DNA of 64,000 nucleotides from Bog-756 sp963725395 (GCA_963725395.1 CAVRYH010000007.1:102548-166547); one strand, 5' to 3'; positions 1 through 8,454 are shown, counted from the first letter of the stretch. Notes: generated by a model not told the origin, from the sequence alone. Translations and numbers: made by a program.

Positions 1-18
1 GCCTGGCCGGCTTGAACG

Positions 19-35
19 GGCGGAATCGATCCGCC
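19..35. other. Small inverted repeat upstream of VOC gene
   Basis: GGCGG and CCGCC flank a 7-nt centre containing ATCGAT. It could be the end of a terminator for a gene left of the window or an operator for the VOC gene. Nothing else is visible in bases 1-65. Confidence 0.25.
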
Positions 36-65
36 GCCGACGGTGTCCTCACCGGCGATGGCGCC

Positions 66-71
66 TACGAT
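66..71 (+). promoter_or_regulatory. Candidate -10 (TACGAT) for VOC gene
   Basis: TANNNT hexamer 29 nt before the ATG at 101. That leaves room for a short 5' leader holding the Shine-Dalgarno GGAG at 92-95. No recognisable -35 is seen. Confidence 0.4.
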
Positions 72-100
72 CGGCGGAACCTGAGAGAGATGGAGTCGGC

Positions 101-553
101 ATGCCGGTCAAGGAACTCGGTCACCTGGTGCTCTATGTGCGGGACATCGAACGCTCGGCGGCGTTCTACGGCGACGTCCTCGGGTGGGAGGCGGCGTTTC
201 CCGCCGCCCTGGGCATCCCCGCCGCGGCGTTCACCTCGGGGCGCACCCATCACGAGCTCCTCTTGATCGAGGTGGGGGAGGGGGCGGCACCACTCCCGAC
301 CGGCCGCCATCTCGGCCTCTACCACTTCGGGCTCAAGGTGGGCGACTCCGATGACGAACTCCGCGCCGTTGTGGCTCGGCTCAACGAGGCCCACGTCACC
401 ATCGTCGGGGCCAGTGACCACACGGTGACCCACAGCATCTACATCCTCGACCCCGACGGCAACGAGATAGAGCTCTACATCGACGTACCCGGAGTCGACT
501 GGAAGAGTGACCCCAACTTGATCATGGCCCCCATCAAGCCACTGGCCCTCTGA
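101..553 (+). CDS. VOC-superfamily (glyoxalase/extradiol dioxygenase-fold) protein
   Basis: 150-residue protein with the vicinal-oxygen-chelate fold. Metal-ligand candidates sit at the usual strand positions: H8 in GHLVLYV, H75 in LYHFGLKV and E124 in DPDGNEIELY. The C-terminal DPDGN-E-ELY signature is typical of glyoxalase and catechol-dioxygenase-type members. One polypeptide holds two half-barrels (about residues 5-60 and 70-130). The ATG follows GGAG with 5-nt spacing. The substrate cannot be deduced; ring cleavage, glyoxalase or antibiotic-sequestering roles are all possible in this family. It stands alone, with no operon partner in view. Confidence 0.8.
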   Translation: MPVKELGHLVLYVRDIERSAAFYGDVLGWEAAFPAALGIPAAAFTSGRTHHELLLIEVGEGAAPLPTGRHLGLYHFGLKVGDSDDELRAVVARLNEAHVTIVGASDHTVTHSIYILDPDGNEIELYIDVPGVDWKSDPNLIMAPIKPLAL

Positions 554-1031
554 GGCCCCCGAGATGCCGGTGGTGGACGGGCGGCGGGCGCTGGAGCTCC
601 GGCGGCCGGCGGGGGGGCGGGCCCGGGGCGCCAGCGGTGATCGCCCCGCCGCTCTCCTGTTCGTCCGAGCCCCCGACGCTTATGGCCTCGGCCAGCGCGG
701 GAAGGCCGCGGCTCCATACGGTTGAGAGTTCGACGGTGCCCCGGGGTGCGAGCAGGTCCCAGGCCGAGGTGGCCCGCGCCGGCCGGTGGCGCGGCGCTCG
801 GGTCGACCCCGGTCCGAGGAGGGGCCGGCCGTGGAAGAAGTGCATCATGCCCCGGCGTCGGGGCCGCCTCCCTCCGGACTCCGTTTCGGTCGGTTCCGCA
901 GCGGGCTCTGCCATCACGGAGGGTGATACCCCGGTGATCACCCCCTGACACAAGTTCCGGGCTCGTCCGGCGCCTTCGCCGCTGCCTGCCTTGGCCGGCG
1001 CCGACAACACGTGGTCGGCGATTCCGGGCAC
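554..1031. other. Non-coding gap with a GGTGATCACC palindrome
   Basis: About 480 bp between the VOC gene and the GT87 promoter. No frame shows a recognisable protein; a possible minus-strand frame here looks like compositional noise. At 921-943 there are two overlapping dyads: GGGTGAT/ATCACCC with a 9-nt loop, and the perfect 10-mer GGTGATCACC at 933-942. They could be an operator or a terminator without a U-tract. Confidence 0.35.
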
Positions 1032-1037
1032 TAAGTT
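1032..1037 (+). promoter_or_regulatory. -10 (TAAGTT), predicted leaderless promoter of GT87 gene
   Basis: TAAGTT is followed by 7 nt and then ATG at 1045, so transcription would begin at or next to the start codon. It argues against the in-frame TTG at 991. Confidence 0.6.
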
Positions 1038-1044
1038 CTGGTCG

Positions 1045-2298
1045 ATGGCCCGAGCCGACCAGAAGGACGGGCGACCGGGATGGGGTCGTCCTGCGGCTCG
1101 GCTGGCCCGGACCCCCACTTCGTGGCTAATAGGGGCGGCCGTCGCGGCGTGGGCCCTCTCGGCCGGCTACATGATCCGTTTCGGGGCGCAGTGGCACCTG
1201 GACCTGCGCGTCTACCGTGCCGCGGGACACTCCCTTTTCCACGGAGGATCACCCTTCACCGAGTACTACACCGCGAGCCACCTCCCCTTCACGTACACGC
1301 CCTTCGCCCTCTTGGTGCTCAGCCCCCTGGCTCTCGGACGACTCGGGCTGGCGGAGTGGTCCTGGTGGGCGATCAGCGCGGTCTGCCTGGTCGGTGCGGC
1401 CGTGCTGATGCTCACGTCGGCATTCACCGTGGCGCCACGGCGCGCCTGGGCCATTGCCGCCCTCCTCGGTGGGGTGGCCACCCTGGCTCTCGAGCCGGTG
1501 CGTAGCAACTTCGACTACGGCCAGATCAACGTGATCCTGATGGTCATGGTGGTTGCCGACCTGACCAGGGTGCGTGGCCCGTGGCGCGGGGTGCTCGTCG
1601 GGCTGGCAGCTGCCGTCAAGCTCACCCCGGTCATCTACCTTCTCTACTTCGCCCTCGACCGGGACTGGCGCTCGCTCGTGCGCGGTACGGCCACCATCGC
1701 CGGCGTGACCGCCGTCGCCTGGGCGGTCCTGCCCGGCGACTCGGTGCGGTACTGGTTCCACCAGTTCTACGACGCCAAGCGGACCGGCCCGCTCGGGATC
1801 GTGAGCAACCAATCGTGGAACGGCATGGTCCACCGACCCCCGTTCGAGGGGGGCCACCTCGGCACCGCCGTGTGGCTCGTGCTGTCGGTGGCCACGCTCG
1901 TGTGCGCCGTCGTCCTCACCGGGTGGCTGGTGGGCGGCCGGCGCACCGCCGAGGCGGTCATGGTGCTCGCCCTCACCGAGGTGCTGGTCAGCCCGGTGTC
2001 GTGGACCCACCACTGGTCGTGGCTGGCCCTGGCCCCGATCGTGGCGGTCAGCGTCGCGCGGGTGCACCGGTCGGTGGCCGTCGTCCTGGCCGTCCTGGTG
2101 GGGCTGGCCGTGGTGGCCCCGTATCTCTGGCTCCACCTGGGAGTCCTCGGTGACGTGGCATCGAATGCCCTGGTGCTGGGCGCGGCGACGGTGCTCGTCC
2201 TCTGGCTGGTCGTGGAGGCCCGGGCCAGGCGATCGGCCGGAAGAGCGCGCCCGGAACCGCCGAGCGTGTCCGAACCCCGGCTGGGACCGGTCCCCTGA
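1045..2298 (+). CDS. GT87-family (DUF2029) polyprenol-phosphate-mannose-dependent mannosyltransferase, PimE-like
   Basis: 417-residue polytopic membrane protein of the GT-C fold. The N-terminal loop after the first membrane helix carries DLRVYRAAGHSL and later LPFTYTPFALL, which resembles the D-x-VYRAA...LPFTYPPFAA pattern of actinobacterial alpha-1,2-mannosyltransferases. The aspartate is the expected catalytic base. About ten hydrophobic helices follow, and the C-terminus is short and basic. Family members add mannose from polyprenyl-phosphomannose to PIMs or lipoglycans on the outer membrane face; a donor synthase (dpm) lies at 46234. Start chosen from the TAAGTT-N7-ATG arrangement. Acceptor specificity is inferred from the neighbouring PIM genes. 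Confidence 0.75.
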   Translation: MARADQKDGRPGWGRPAARLARTPTSWLIGAAVAAWALSAGYMIRFGAQWHLDLRVYRAAGHSLFHGGSPFTEYYTASHLPFTYTPFALLVLSPLALGRLGLAEWSWWAISAVCLVGAAVLMLTSAFTVAPRRAWAIAALLGGVATLALEPVRSNFDYGQINVILMVMVVADLTRVRGPWRGVLVGLAAAVKLTPVIYLLYFALDRDWRSLVRGTATIAGVTAVAWAVLPGDSVRYWFHQFYDAKRTGPLGIVSNQSWNGMVHRPPFEGGHLGTAVWLVLSVATLVCAVVLTGWLVGGRRTAEAVMVLALTEVLVSPVSWTHHWSWLALAPIVAVSVARVHRSVAVVLAVLVGLAVVAPYLWLHLGVLGDVASNALVLGAATVLVLWLVVEARARRSAGRARPEPPSVSEPRLGPVP

Positions 2299-2311
2299 GG
2301 GGCGCCGCCCC
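2299..2311 (+). terminator. Weak GC hairpin after GT87 gene
   Basis: GGGGC-GCC-GCCCC directly follows the stop codon, with no U-tract. Termination here is plausible because the next gene has its own -10. Confidence 0.3.
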
Positions 2312-2362
2312 GAACGGGCCCGGAGCCCTGCTGCGCTCCTGCTCACTCCAGCTAGCGGATGG

Positions 2363-2368
2363 TAGGGT
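2363..2368 (+). promoter_or_regulatory. Candidate -10 (TAGGGT) for the PIM cluster
   Basis: TANNNT hexamer 27 nt before the ATG at 2396. The expected short leader would include the strong Shine-Dalgarno GGAGGA at 2383-2388. Confidence 0.45.
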
Positions 2369-2395
2369 GGAGGGAACTTTCTGGAGGATAGATCC

Positions 2396-3172
2396 ATGTT
2401 CGACGGGCGTTGGCGTGACACGGTCGACCGGGGAACCGGGCCCGTCGGTCGCAAGCTGCAGCAGTTGGGGATCACCGCCGACATGTTGACGGCGACCGGG
2501 CTCGTGGCCGCGGCGGCGACCGCCGTCGCCGTGGGATCCGGTCACCTACACCTGGCCATCCTCCTGCTGATCCTGACCGGCCTCCATGATCTCCTCGACG
2601 GCCCGGTGGCCAAGGCGTCCGGAACCTCGTCGATGCGCGGGGCGTTCTTCGACTCGGTGGCCGACCGGGTGTCCGACGCCCTCATACTTGGCGGGGTCGC
2701 CTGGTACCTGGCCTCGACCCATCCGGGCCACCTGGCCCTGCTCCCCTTCGCCGTGCTCGGCGCCAGCACCCTCGTCTCGTACGAGCGGGCCAAGGCCGAG
2801 TCCCTCGGGATCTCCGCCAAGGGCGGGCTGATGGAGCGGGCAGAGCGGATGATCCTGTTGGGGATCGGCTTCCTGTCCCCGGAGCTCCTGGTCCCCGTGC
2901 TGTGGGTCATGCTGGGCCTCACCCTGGTGACCGCGGTGGGCCGGTTCGCCAAGGTCTGGCGCCTGGCCGAGGGCCCCGTCACCGTCCCCTCGCCGAGGCG
3001 TCAACGTCGCGCCAGGGCGACCGCCCGGGCGGGCGGCCGCAAGGAGTCGGCGTCCCTGTCGCGGTGGCGGGCCCGTCGTCAAGGCGAGCTGGCCAGCCGT
3101 TCGGGGAGGACATGGCGCGCTCGGCATGATCGACAGGGGCTCCGCCAGCGCTCCGGTCGACGCCACTCCTGA
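2396..3172 (+). CDS. CDP-alcohol phosphatidyltransferase, probable phosphatidylinositol-phosphate synthase (PgsA1-like)
   Basis: 258-residue membrane enzyme. The family signature D-G-x2-A-R-x8-G-x3-D-x3-D is present at about residues 67-89 with exact spacing, except that the Arg of 'AR' is Lys (DGPVAK). The catalytic aspartates are intact. About six membrane helices follow. The last ~55 residues are an Arg/Ser-rich basic tail, longer than typical. Being upstream of an acyltransferase and a PimA-like glycosyltransferase matches the M. tuberculosis pgsA1-Rv2611c-pimA order, so I infer inositol phosphate as acceptor. Phosphatidylglycerophosphate synthase is the main alternative. The start has an excellent GGAGGA 7 nt upstream. 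Confidence 0.75.
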   Translation: MFDGRWRDTVDRGTGPVGRKLQQLGITADMLTATGLVAAAATAVAVGSGHLHLAILLLILTGLHDLLDGPVAKASGTSSMRGAFFDSVADRVSDALILGGVAWYLASTHPGHLALLPFAVLGASTLVSYERAKAESLGISAKGGLMERAERMILLGIGFLSPELLVPVLWVMLGLTLVTAVGRFAKVWRLAEGPVTVPSPRRQRRARATARAGGRKESASLSRWRARRQGELASRSGRTWRARHDRQGLRQRSGRRHS

Positions 3173-3210
3173 GTCCCAGCGGTACACCGACCGGCCGAGA
3201 ACGAGGGCTC

Positions 3211-4110
3211 GTGGACAAGGGGCATGCGGCCTTTCGCACCTACACGACGTTGGGTCGGGCCCTGGCGACACTGCCCGAGCCGGTTGCGCTCGGGGTGGCC
3301 AAGCTCGTCGGCGATGTCCTCTTCCACCTGCGTACCGAGCAACGGAGCCAGGTGTCGGCCAATCTCCGGCGTGTCCTCGGTGCGGAGGCCTCGGATGTCG
3401 ACGTACTGGACCGCTGGGCGCGACGCTCGTTTCGGGCGTACGCTCGGTACTGGGTCGAGGGTGCTCGCCTGGCCAGCACGTCGCCGGCCGAGGTTGTCGA
3501 GCACACCTACGTCCAGGGCTTTGAGCACCTGAAGGTTGGAATGGCAGCCGGAAAGGGCGTGATCATGGCGCTTCCCCACATCGGGAGTTGGGAGTACGGG
3601 GGTGCGTTCCTGGCGGCACAGGAGATGCCCATGACCTCTGTGGCCGAACGCCTCGAGCCGCCCGAGCTCTTCGACTACTTCGTCGAGCAGCGGGCGGCGA
3701 TGGGGTTGACCATCGTCCCCCTCGACGCGTCGTCGGGCAGCGCCATAGTCGCCACGCTCCGGCGGGGCGGCCTGGTCGGACTGCTGAGTGACCGGGACCT
3801 GGTGGGCAACGGTATCGAGGTGGAGTTCTTCGGGGAACTGACCACCATGCCGGCCGGCCCAGCCACGCTCGCCCTGCGCACCGGCGCCCTACTGGTCACG
3901 GGTGTGGTCTACAGCGGGCCCGGTCGCGATCACCGGGCGGTCATCGAACCACCCATCGACACCACCCGCCGAGGCGCGCTCCGCCAGGACGTGGCCCGCA
4001 TCACCCAGGAGATCGCCACCCGGCTCGAGGGACTGATCCGACGGGCACCCGAGCAGTGGCACGTCTTCCAGCCCCTGTGGGTGGCCGACCGGCCGGAGCA
4101 GGCCGCATGA
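3211..4110 (+). CDS. LPLAT-family acyltransferase, PatA-like (PIM acylation)
   Basis: 299-residue member of the lipid A/lysophospholipid acyltransferase family. The catalytic H-x4-[DE] motif appears as HIGSWE near residue 120, preceded by a hydrophobic stretch. An N-terminal amphipathic helix suggests peripheral membrane attachment. In actinobacteria the gene between pgsA1 and pimA encodes the enzyme that acylates mannose of PIM from acyl-CoA, and the position here is the same. Start is GTG with only a weak upstream purine run. Its stop overlaps the next ATG as ATGA, implying translational coupling with the cyclase gene. Confidence 0.8.
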   Translation: MDKGHAAFRTYTTLGRALATLPEPVALGVAKLVGDVLFHLRTEQRSQVSANLRRVLGAEASDVDVLDRWARRSFRAYARYWVEGARLASTSPAEVVEHTYVQGFEHLKVGMAAGKGVIMALPHIGSWEYGGAFLAAQEMPMTSVAERLEPPELFDYFVEQRAAMGLTIVPLDASSGSAIVATLRRGGLVGLLSDRDLVGNGIEVEFFGELTTMPAGPATLALRTGALLVTGVVYSGPGRDHRAVIEPPIDTTRRGALRQDVARITQEIATRLEGLIRRAPEQWHVFQPLWVADRPEQAA

Positions 4111-5978
4111 CCAAGTACGACGCCCGACCCGAGGCCGACCACGCCGGATTTGACGGGTCGCGGTCCCCGACCGACGGGCACCCGCTGTCCGGCACCGGTG
4201 GCATCCCCACGCTTCCCGGGGCGGTCGCGCCCTCGACCAACGGGCACCTCCCCGTGGGCGAGCCCCGGTTCCACGCCGTGGACAACCGCGAGTTCGACGT
4301 CGTCGCCGTGATCGACGAGGACGGGCGCTTCGTCTTCGTCAGCGCCTCGGCCGAACGCCTCTTCGGCTACGACCTGACCGACGTGGTCGGACTCGATGCC
4401 TTCGGGCTGTTCGATTCGCGTAGCGCCACGCCCGTCCGTGCCCTCTTCCGGGACCTCGTGGCCCGACGCCGCCTCTCGGTCTCGCTCGAGATCGCCACCG
4501 AGCGCGCCGACGGCACGCCGATCGACCTCGACGTCGTGGCGGCCAACCATCTCGACGATCCCATCGGGGGGATTGTTGTCAACGTCCGCGACATCACGGA
4601 TAGGAGACGACTCGAGCGGAGGCTCCGGGACTCCGAGCAACGCCAGGTCACCATCGTGGACTCCCTGGCCGACGGCGTGATGATGGTCGATGCCGGCGGG
4701 ACCATCGTGCGGGTGAACGAGGCCTTCGAGGTGATGTTCCAGGCTCCCCGCGTGCGCATCCTGGGCCGGCGCCTCGTCGACCTGCTCGAGGCGGCGGCCG
4801 CCACCGGCATCGAGGTCACCGACGCCGACGGGGGCCCCGTCGACCCGACGGACCATCCGGCGATGCAGAGCCTCCGGGGCAACCGGCGCTCGGTGGGGGT
4901 GGTCCTGGGCGTGCACAGGGACGGCTCGTCGTCGCTGTGGGTCCGGGTGAACGCCCAGGCCATGTTCGATTCGTCGGGCGCCGTCACTGGCGCGGTGGCC
5001 TCCTTCAGCGACATCACCGCCGTCCGCCAGGCGGCCGCCCAGCTGCACCGTGAGGAGCGCTTCCTCCAAGTGCTGCTCGACACCCTCGAGGAGGGGATCG
5101 TCGCGTGCGACTCCGAAGGGCGCATCACCGTGTTCAATCCCTCGGCCCGGCGCCTCCACGGCCTGGCTGAGGAGGTCGACCTCATCGGCAGCATCCCGAG
5201 TGACCAGGGACTGCGACGAGCGGACGGATCCCCGATGCCCCCGCGGGAGAACCCGCTGATCAGAGCCCTGTCCGGCGAGCAACTCCGCGAGGTCGAACTC
5301 CTGTTGGAGGCCCGGTCCGGGTCGAAGCGCAAGGTCAGCGTCAACGGCCAGCCACTGGTGGCCGAGGACGGTTCGATGCTGGGGGCGGTGGTGGCCATGC
5401 ACGACGTCACCGAACAGAAGCGCAACGAGCAGCGGTTGGCCGAGCTGGCCATGCACGATCCGCTGACCGGACTGGCCAACCGCACGCTCTTGGCCGAGCG
5501 GCTCCAAGAGGCGATCGACGCCCTCGCCCGCGAGTCCCGCAGTGTGCCCCTCCCCGACGGAACCGGCATCATGCGCGGCGTCGCCGTCTATCTGCTCGAC
5601 CTCGACGAATTCAAGGAGATCAACGACGTCCTGGGCCATGACGTGGGCGACGACATGCTGATCGCCGTGGCCCGCCGACTGGCGGCGATCGTGCGACCCT
5701 CCGACACCGTCGCCCGCCTGGGTGGGGACGAGTTCGTCGTGGTGTGTGACATCGAGAGTGGCGAAGAGGAGATGCTCCGGATCGGCGAGCGCATCTCGGC
5801 GGCCCTGGCCCGTCCCTACCGGATCGACGGGCGCACGCTCAGTGTGTTGGCATCGGTGGGCGGCGTCTTCGCCGACAACCCCGACACCGATCCGTCCAAG
5901 CTGCTCAGCCGGGCCGACGACGCCATGTACGGCGTCAAGTGGAGTCGCCGCCGTGAGCGCAGATCCATGATGGACTGA
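4107..5978 (+). CDS. Triple-PAS diguanylate cyclase (GGDEF)
   Basis: 623-residue soluble signalling protein. A disordered N-terminus (about 1-55) is followed by three PAS-like sensor modules (about 60-170, 175-300 and 310-430), then a GGDEF domain (about 440-610). The active-site motif is intact (LGGDEF) and is preceded at the classical 5-residue distance by an inhibitory-site RxxD (RPSD), so an active, product-inhibited cyclic-di-GMP synthase is expected. There is no EAL domain and no membrane helix. The start overlaps the acyltransferase stop (ATGA) and the gene ends 6 nt before the PimA-like gene, so it looks co-transcribed inside the PIM cluster. That position is unusual. The ligand of the PAS modules is unknown. 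Confidence 0.88.
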   Translation: MTKYDARPEADHAGFDGSRSPTDGHPLSGTGGIPTLPGAVAPSTNGHLPVGEPRFHAVDNREFDVVAVIDEDGRFVFVSASAERLFGYDLTDVVGLDAFGLFDSRSATPVRALFRDLVARRRLSVSLEIATERADGTPIDLDVVAANHLDDPIGGIVVNVRDITDRRRLERRLRDSEQRQVTIVDSLADGVMMVDAGGTIVRVNEAFEVMFQAPRVRILGRRLVDLLEAAAATGIEVTDADGGPVDPTDHPAMQSLRGNRRSVGVVLGVHRDGSSSLWVRVNAQAMFDSSGAVTGAVASFSDITAVRQAAAQLHREERFLQVLLDTLEEGIVACDSEGRITVFNPSARRLHGLAEEVDLIGSIPSDQGLRRADGSPMPPRENPLIRALSGEQLREVELLLEARSGSKRKVSVNGQPLVAEDGSMLGAVVAMHDVTEQKRNEQRLAELAMHDPLTGLANRTLLAERLQEAIDALARESRSVPLPDGTGIMRGVAVYLLDLDEFKEINDVLGHDVGDDMLIAVARRLAAIVRPSDTVARLGGDEFVVVCDIESGEEEMLRIGERISAALARPYRIDGRTLSVLASVGGVFADNPDTDPSKLLSRADDAMYGVKWSRRRERRSMMD

Positions 5979-5984
5979 GACCCG

Positions 5985-7187
5985 GTGCCCCCCAGCGAAC
6001 CTCCACTACCCTCCCAGTTCCGTGTGGCACTCGTGTGTCCGTACAGCCTGTCGCGTCCGGGTGGCGTCCAGGGCCAGGTCATCGGCCTGGCTCGCGCCCT
6101 CGGTGACCGGGGGAACAAGGTCACGGTGTTCGCCCCGATCGACGACGAGAGCGGTGTCCCGACTGATATCGACCTCGTCCCGACCGGCCGCTCCGTCTCG
6201 TTGCCCGCCAACGGCTCCATCGCACCGATCACGGTCTCCGTGCGGGCGGTGCTGCGGGCCCGGAGAGTCGTGACCGGGGGCGACTTCGACGTGGTCCACG
6301 TCCACGAACCCTTCACACCCGGTCTCCCCTACGGACTGCTGTTGGGCGGAGGGGTCCCCCCGATGGTGGCGACCTTCCACCGCAGTGGGTCCAGTGTCTT
6401 CTACAAGGTGCTGCGGCCGCTGGTGCGCCGGTTTTCCGCCAAGCTCGCCGTGCGGTGTGCGGTGTCCGAGGCGGCGCGGGCCACTGCGTGGCGCGCCCTC
6501 GGTGGCACCTTCTTTGTGGGTTTCAACGGCGTGGAGGTGGATCTGTTCCAGCGGGTCGAGGCGTGGCCCTCGGACCGGCCGACCATCTTGTTCCTCGGCC
6601 GTCACGAGGAGCGCAAGGGACTCCGGTACCTCCTCGGGGCCTACGCCAGGCTGGAGGAGGGGGAGTCCGCCGTCGGGACCGTCGGGTCCAGCCCCCGCCT
6701 CTGGATCGCCGGGGACGGCCCCGAGACGGACCGCCTCCGCCGGCACTACCCACCCTCGTCGGACATCGAGTGGTTGGGTGTCCTCTCCGAGGAGGAGAAG
6801 GTGCGCAGGCTGGTGGCGGCCGACGTTGTGTGCGCGCCGTCCCTCGGCGGGGAGTCCTTCGGCATGGTCCTCCTCGAGGCCATGGCCGCCCGGACGGTGG
6901 TGGTGGCCAGCGACATCGAGGGTTACCGGGACGCCGCTCGCGGCCACGCCGTGCTGGTCGAGTCGGGCGACGTGCCGGCGCTGGCCGACGCGCTCGACGC
7001 GGTGTTGTCCGGTCGGGCGGCTGTGGCCGATGCGACCGTGGGCGGGACTGGCGCCGATGCAGCCGGAGCGGGCAGGAGCCGGTGGCTGGAACAGGGGGCC
7101 CGTCGGGCCGACGAGTTCTCGATGGAGAGGCTGGCCACGTGGTACGAGGGGCACTACCGCTCGGCGGTGGTCGGTCCATCGTGTTGA
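5985..7187 (+). CDS. GT4 glycosyltransferase, PimA-like phosphatidylinositol mannosyltransferase
   Basis: 400-residue GT-B fold enzyme. Its N-terminus (VCPYSLSRPGGVQGQVIGLA) is the glycine-rich loop typical of PimA. The C-terminal half carries LFLGRHEERKGL and the donor-binding GGESFGMVLLEAMA segment, whose first Glu is the conserved GT4 E-x7-E residue. PimA transfers mannose from GDP-mannose to the inositol 2-position of phosphatidylinositol at the inner membrane face. Gene context (PgsA-like and PatA-like enzymes upstream) supports this over a generic GT4 role. Start GTG, 6 nt after the cyclase stop. An Ala/Gly-rich insertion lies near residues 345-365. Confidence 0.82.
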   Translation: MPPSEPPLPSQFRVALVCPYSLSRPGGVQGQVIGLARALGDRGNKVTVFAPIDDESGVPTDIDLVPTGRSVSLPANGSIAPITVSVRAVLRARRVVTGGDFDVVHVHEPFTPGLPYGLLLGGGVPPMVATFHRSGSSVFYKVLRPLVRRFSAKLAVRCAVSEAARATAWRALGGTFFVGFNGVEVDLFQRVEAWPSDRPTILFLGRHEERKGLRYLLGAYARLEEGESAVGTVGSSPRLWIAGDGPETDRLRRHYPPSSDIEWLGVLSEEEKVRRLVAADVVCAPSLGGESFGMVLLEAMAARTVVVASDIEGYRDAARGHAVLVESGDVPALADALDAVLSGRAAVADATVGGTGADAAGAGRSRWLEQGARRADEFSMERLATWYEGHYRSAVVGPSC

Positions 7188-7194
7188 GCGGCCG

Positions 7195-7200
7195 TACACT
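7195..7200 (+). promoter_or_regulatory. -10 (TACACT), predicted leaderless promoter of M48 gene
   Basis: TACACT is followed by 9 nt and then the ATG at 7210. No Shine-Dalgarno is present. Confidence 0.5.
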
Positions 7201-7209
7201 GCTCCCAGC

Positions 7210-8454
7210 ATGACTGACTCCCACCCGAATCCCGAAGGAACGGGGCGCCCCGCAGGTGGCACCCCGAAGAACGGCTCCGGACCGAGCGACGCCCGGGGGG
7301 GACCGGCCGGTTCGGGTGGAGCAGGCAGCAGTGGTGGCCGGAACAGCGGTGGTGGCCGGAACCGCAATCGCAACCGGAACAGGAGCCGGAGCGGCGGTGG
7401 GTCCGGGAAGGCAACGGGGGCGACGGCGCCAACCAGGAGCGGCGGGGGCGGGGCCGGCAGTGGGAGAGGTGGCGGTGGGGCCGGGCGTGGCGGGAACGGA
7501 TCCGGTGGGAACGGGCGTAGTGGCCGACCACCCAGGGCGCAAGGCGCCCCGGGTGGTCGTGGGACGAGCGGCTCCGGATCCGGACGGTCGGGGTCCGCCG
7601 CGCCGCAGGTTGCGATCACGGCGGTGGCTCGCGGGGGTGACGGCGGTGAGGAGGCCGCGGCCATCAGGGCCAATCGAAGGAAGGCCCTCCAGATCTGTCT
7701 GGTACCCGGACTGGTGGTGGGGATCGTCGTCGGGGTGGTGTTGGTCGTTGTCGGGCTGCCCCTCTTCGTCGGCGTGGCCGGGCTCGTCGTGGTCGCGGCG
7801 GGGGTCGTGGTCTGGCTGTGGCGGAGCGCGCCGAAGGCCGTCCTTTCGTCCATCGGTGCCCGTTCCACCGAGGAGTGGGAGCACCCACGGCTGTTCAACC
7901 TGGTCGACGGTCTGTGCGCCACAATGGGTCTCCCGGCACCGACCATCTGCGTCGTGGACAGCCCGGTGCCCAATGCCATGGCCGTCGGCCACGACCCGGG
8001 CAGTGCGTCGCTGGTCGTGACCTCGGGTCTTGACGCCACGCTCACGCTGGTCGAGCTGGAGGGTGTCCTGGCCCACGAATTGGTCCACATCAAACGCCAT
8101 GACACCGTGCTGGCCGGGTTGGCGGTGGTGACGACGGCCCCCTGGGCGGCCATCACCGGTGTGGCCGGGGGCGTGGACCGCGTCCACCGGCTCATCGGGC
8201 GGGGCCGCGCCTTCGATGCCGACCAGCGGGCGGCGCGGGTGGTGCGCTACCCCCCGGGGATCGCCGCCGCGCTCGATGCCATGGTGGCGCGGGACTCAGA
8301 GGAATCCGCCCCCTGGCCGCCGGGGCGCGGACGGACCGCGGCGCTCACCCGTTGGTTGTGGATCGACCCGATGGTCGGCGCCCCGGCGAATGAGCCCACG
8401 GAGGGGAACCTCGATGACACGAGGGTGCGGGCCGCGGCACAAAAGCTCGACTGA
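7210..8454 (+). CDS. Membrane-anchored M48 (HtpX-like) metalloprotease with Gly/Arg/Asn-rich N-terminus
   Basis: 414 residues. Residues 1 to about 140 are low-complexity (Gly, Ser, Arg and Asn, including an RNRNRNR run). Two closely spaced hydrophobic segments (about 160-205) form a membrane hairpin. The peptidase domain has the zinc motif HELVH. The usual third-ligand 'EAD' segment reads FDADQRAA here, so Asp may replace Glu. HtpX-type enzymes cut damaged membrane proteins. The domain is small for the family, but the zinc motif and the hydrophobic hairpin before it fit HtpX. It has its own promoter after the PIM cluster and converges with marR. Confidence 0.78.
   Translation: MTDSHPNPEGTGRPAGGTPKNGSGPSDARGGPAGSGGAGSSGGRNSGGGRNRNRNRNRSRSGGGSGKATGATAPTRSGGGGAGSGRGGGGAGRGGNGSGGNGRSGRPPRAQGAPGGRGTSGSGSGRSGSAAPQVAITAVARGGDGGEEAAAIRANRRKALQICLVPGLVVGIVVGVVLVVVGLPLFVGVAGLVVVAAGVVVWLWRSAPKAVLSSIGARSTEEWEHPRLFNLVDGLCATMGLPAPTICVVDSPVPNAMAVGHDPGSASLVVTSGLDATLTLVELEGVLAHELVHIKRHDTVLAGLAVVTTAPWAAITGVAGGVDRVHRLIGRGRAFDADQRAARVVRYPPGIAAALDAMVARDSEESAPWPPGRGRTAALTRWLWIDPMVGAPANEPTEGNLDDTRVRAAAQKLD

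Noticed and set aside
991..1044. TTG start at 991 for the GT87 gene
   Set aside because: It would place the TAAGTT promoter inside the coding region, and the extra 18 residues have no family resemblance.
534..1118. 194-codon minus-strand ORF in the gap before the GT87 gene
   Set aside because: It overlaps both flanking genes, shows only Pro/Arg/Gly bias and has no promoter or Shine-Dalgarno.
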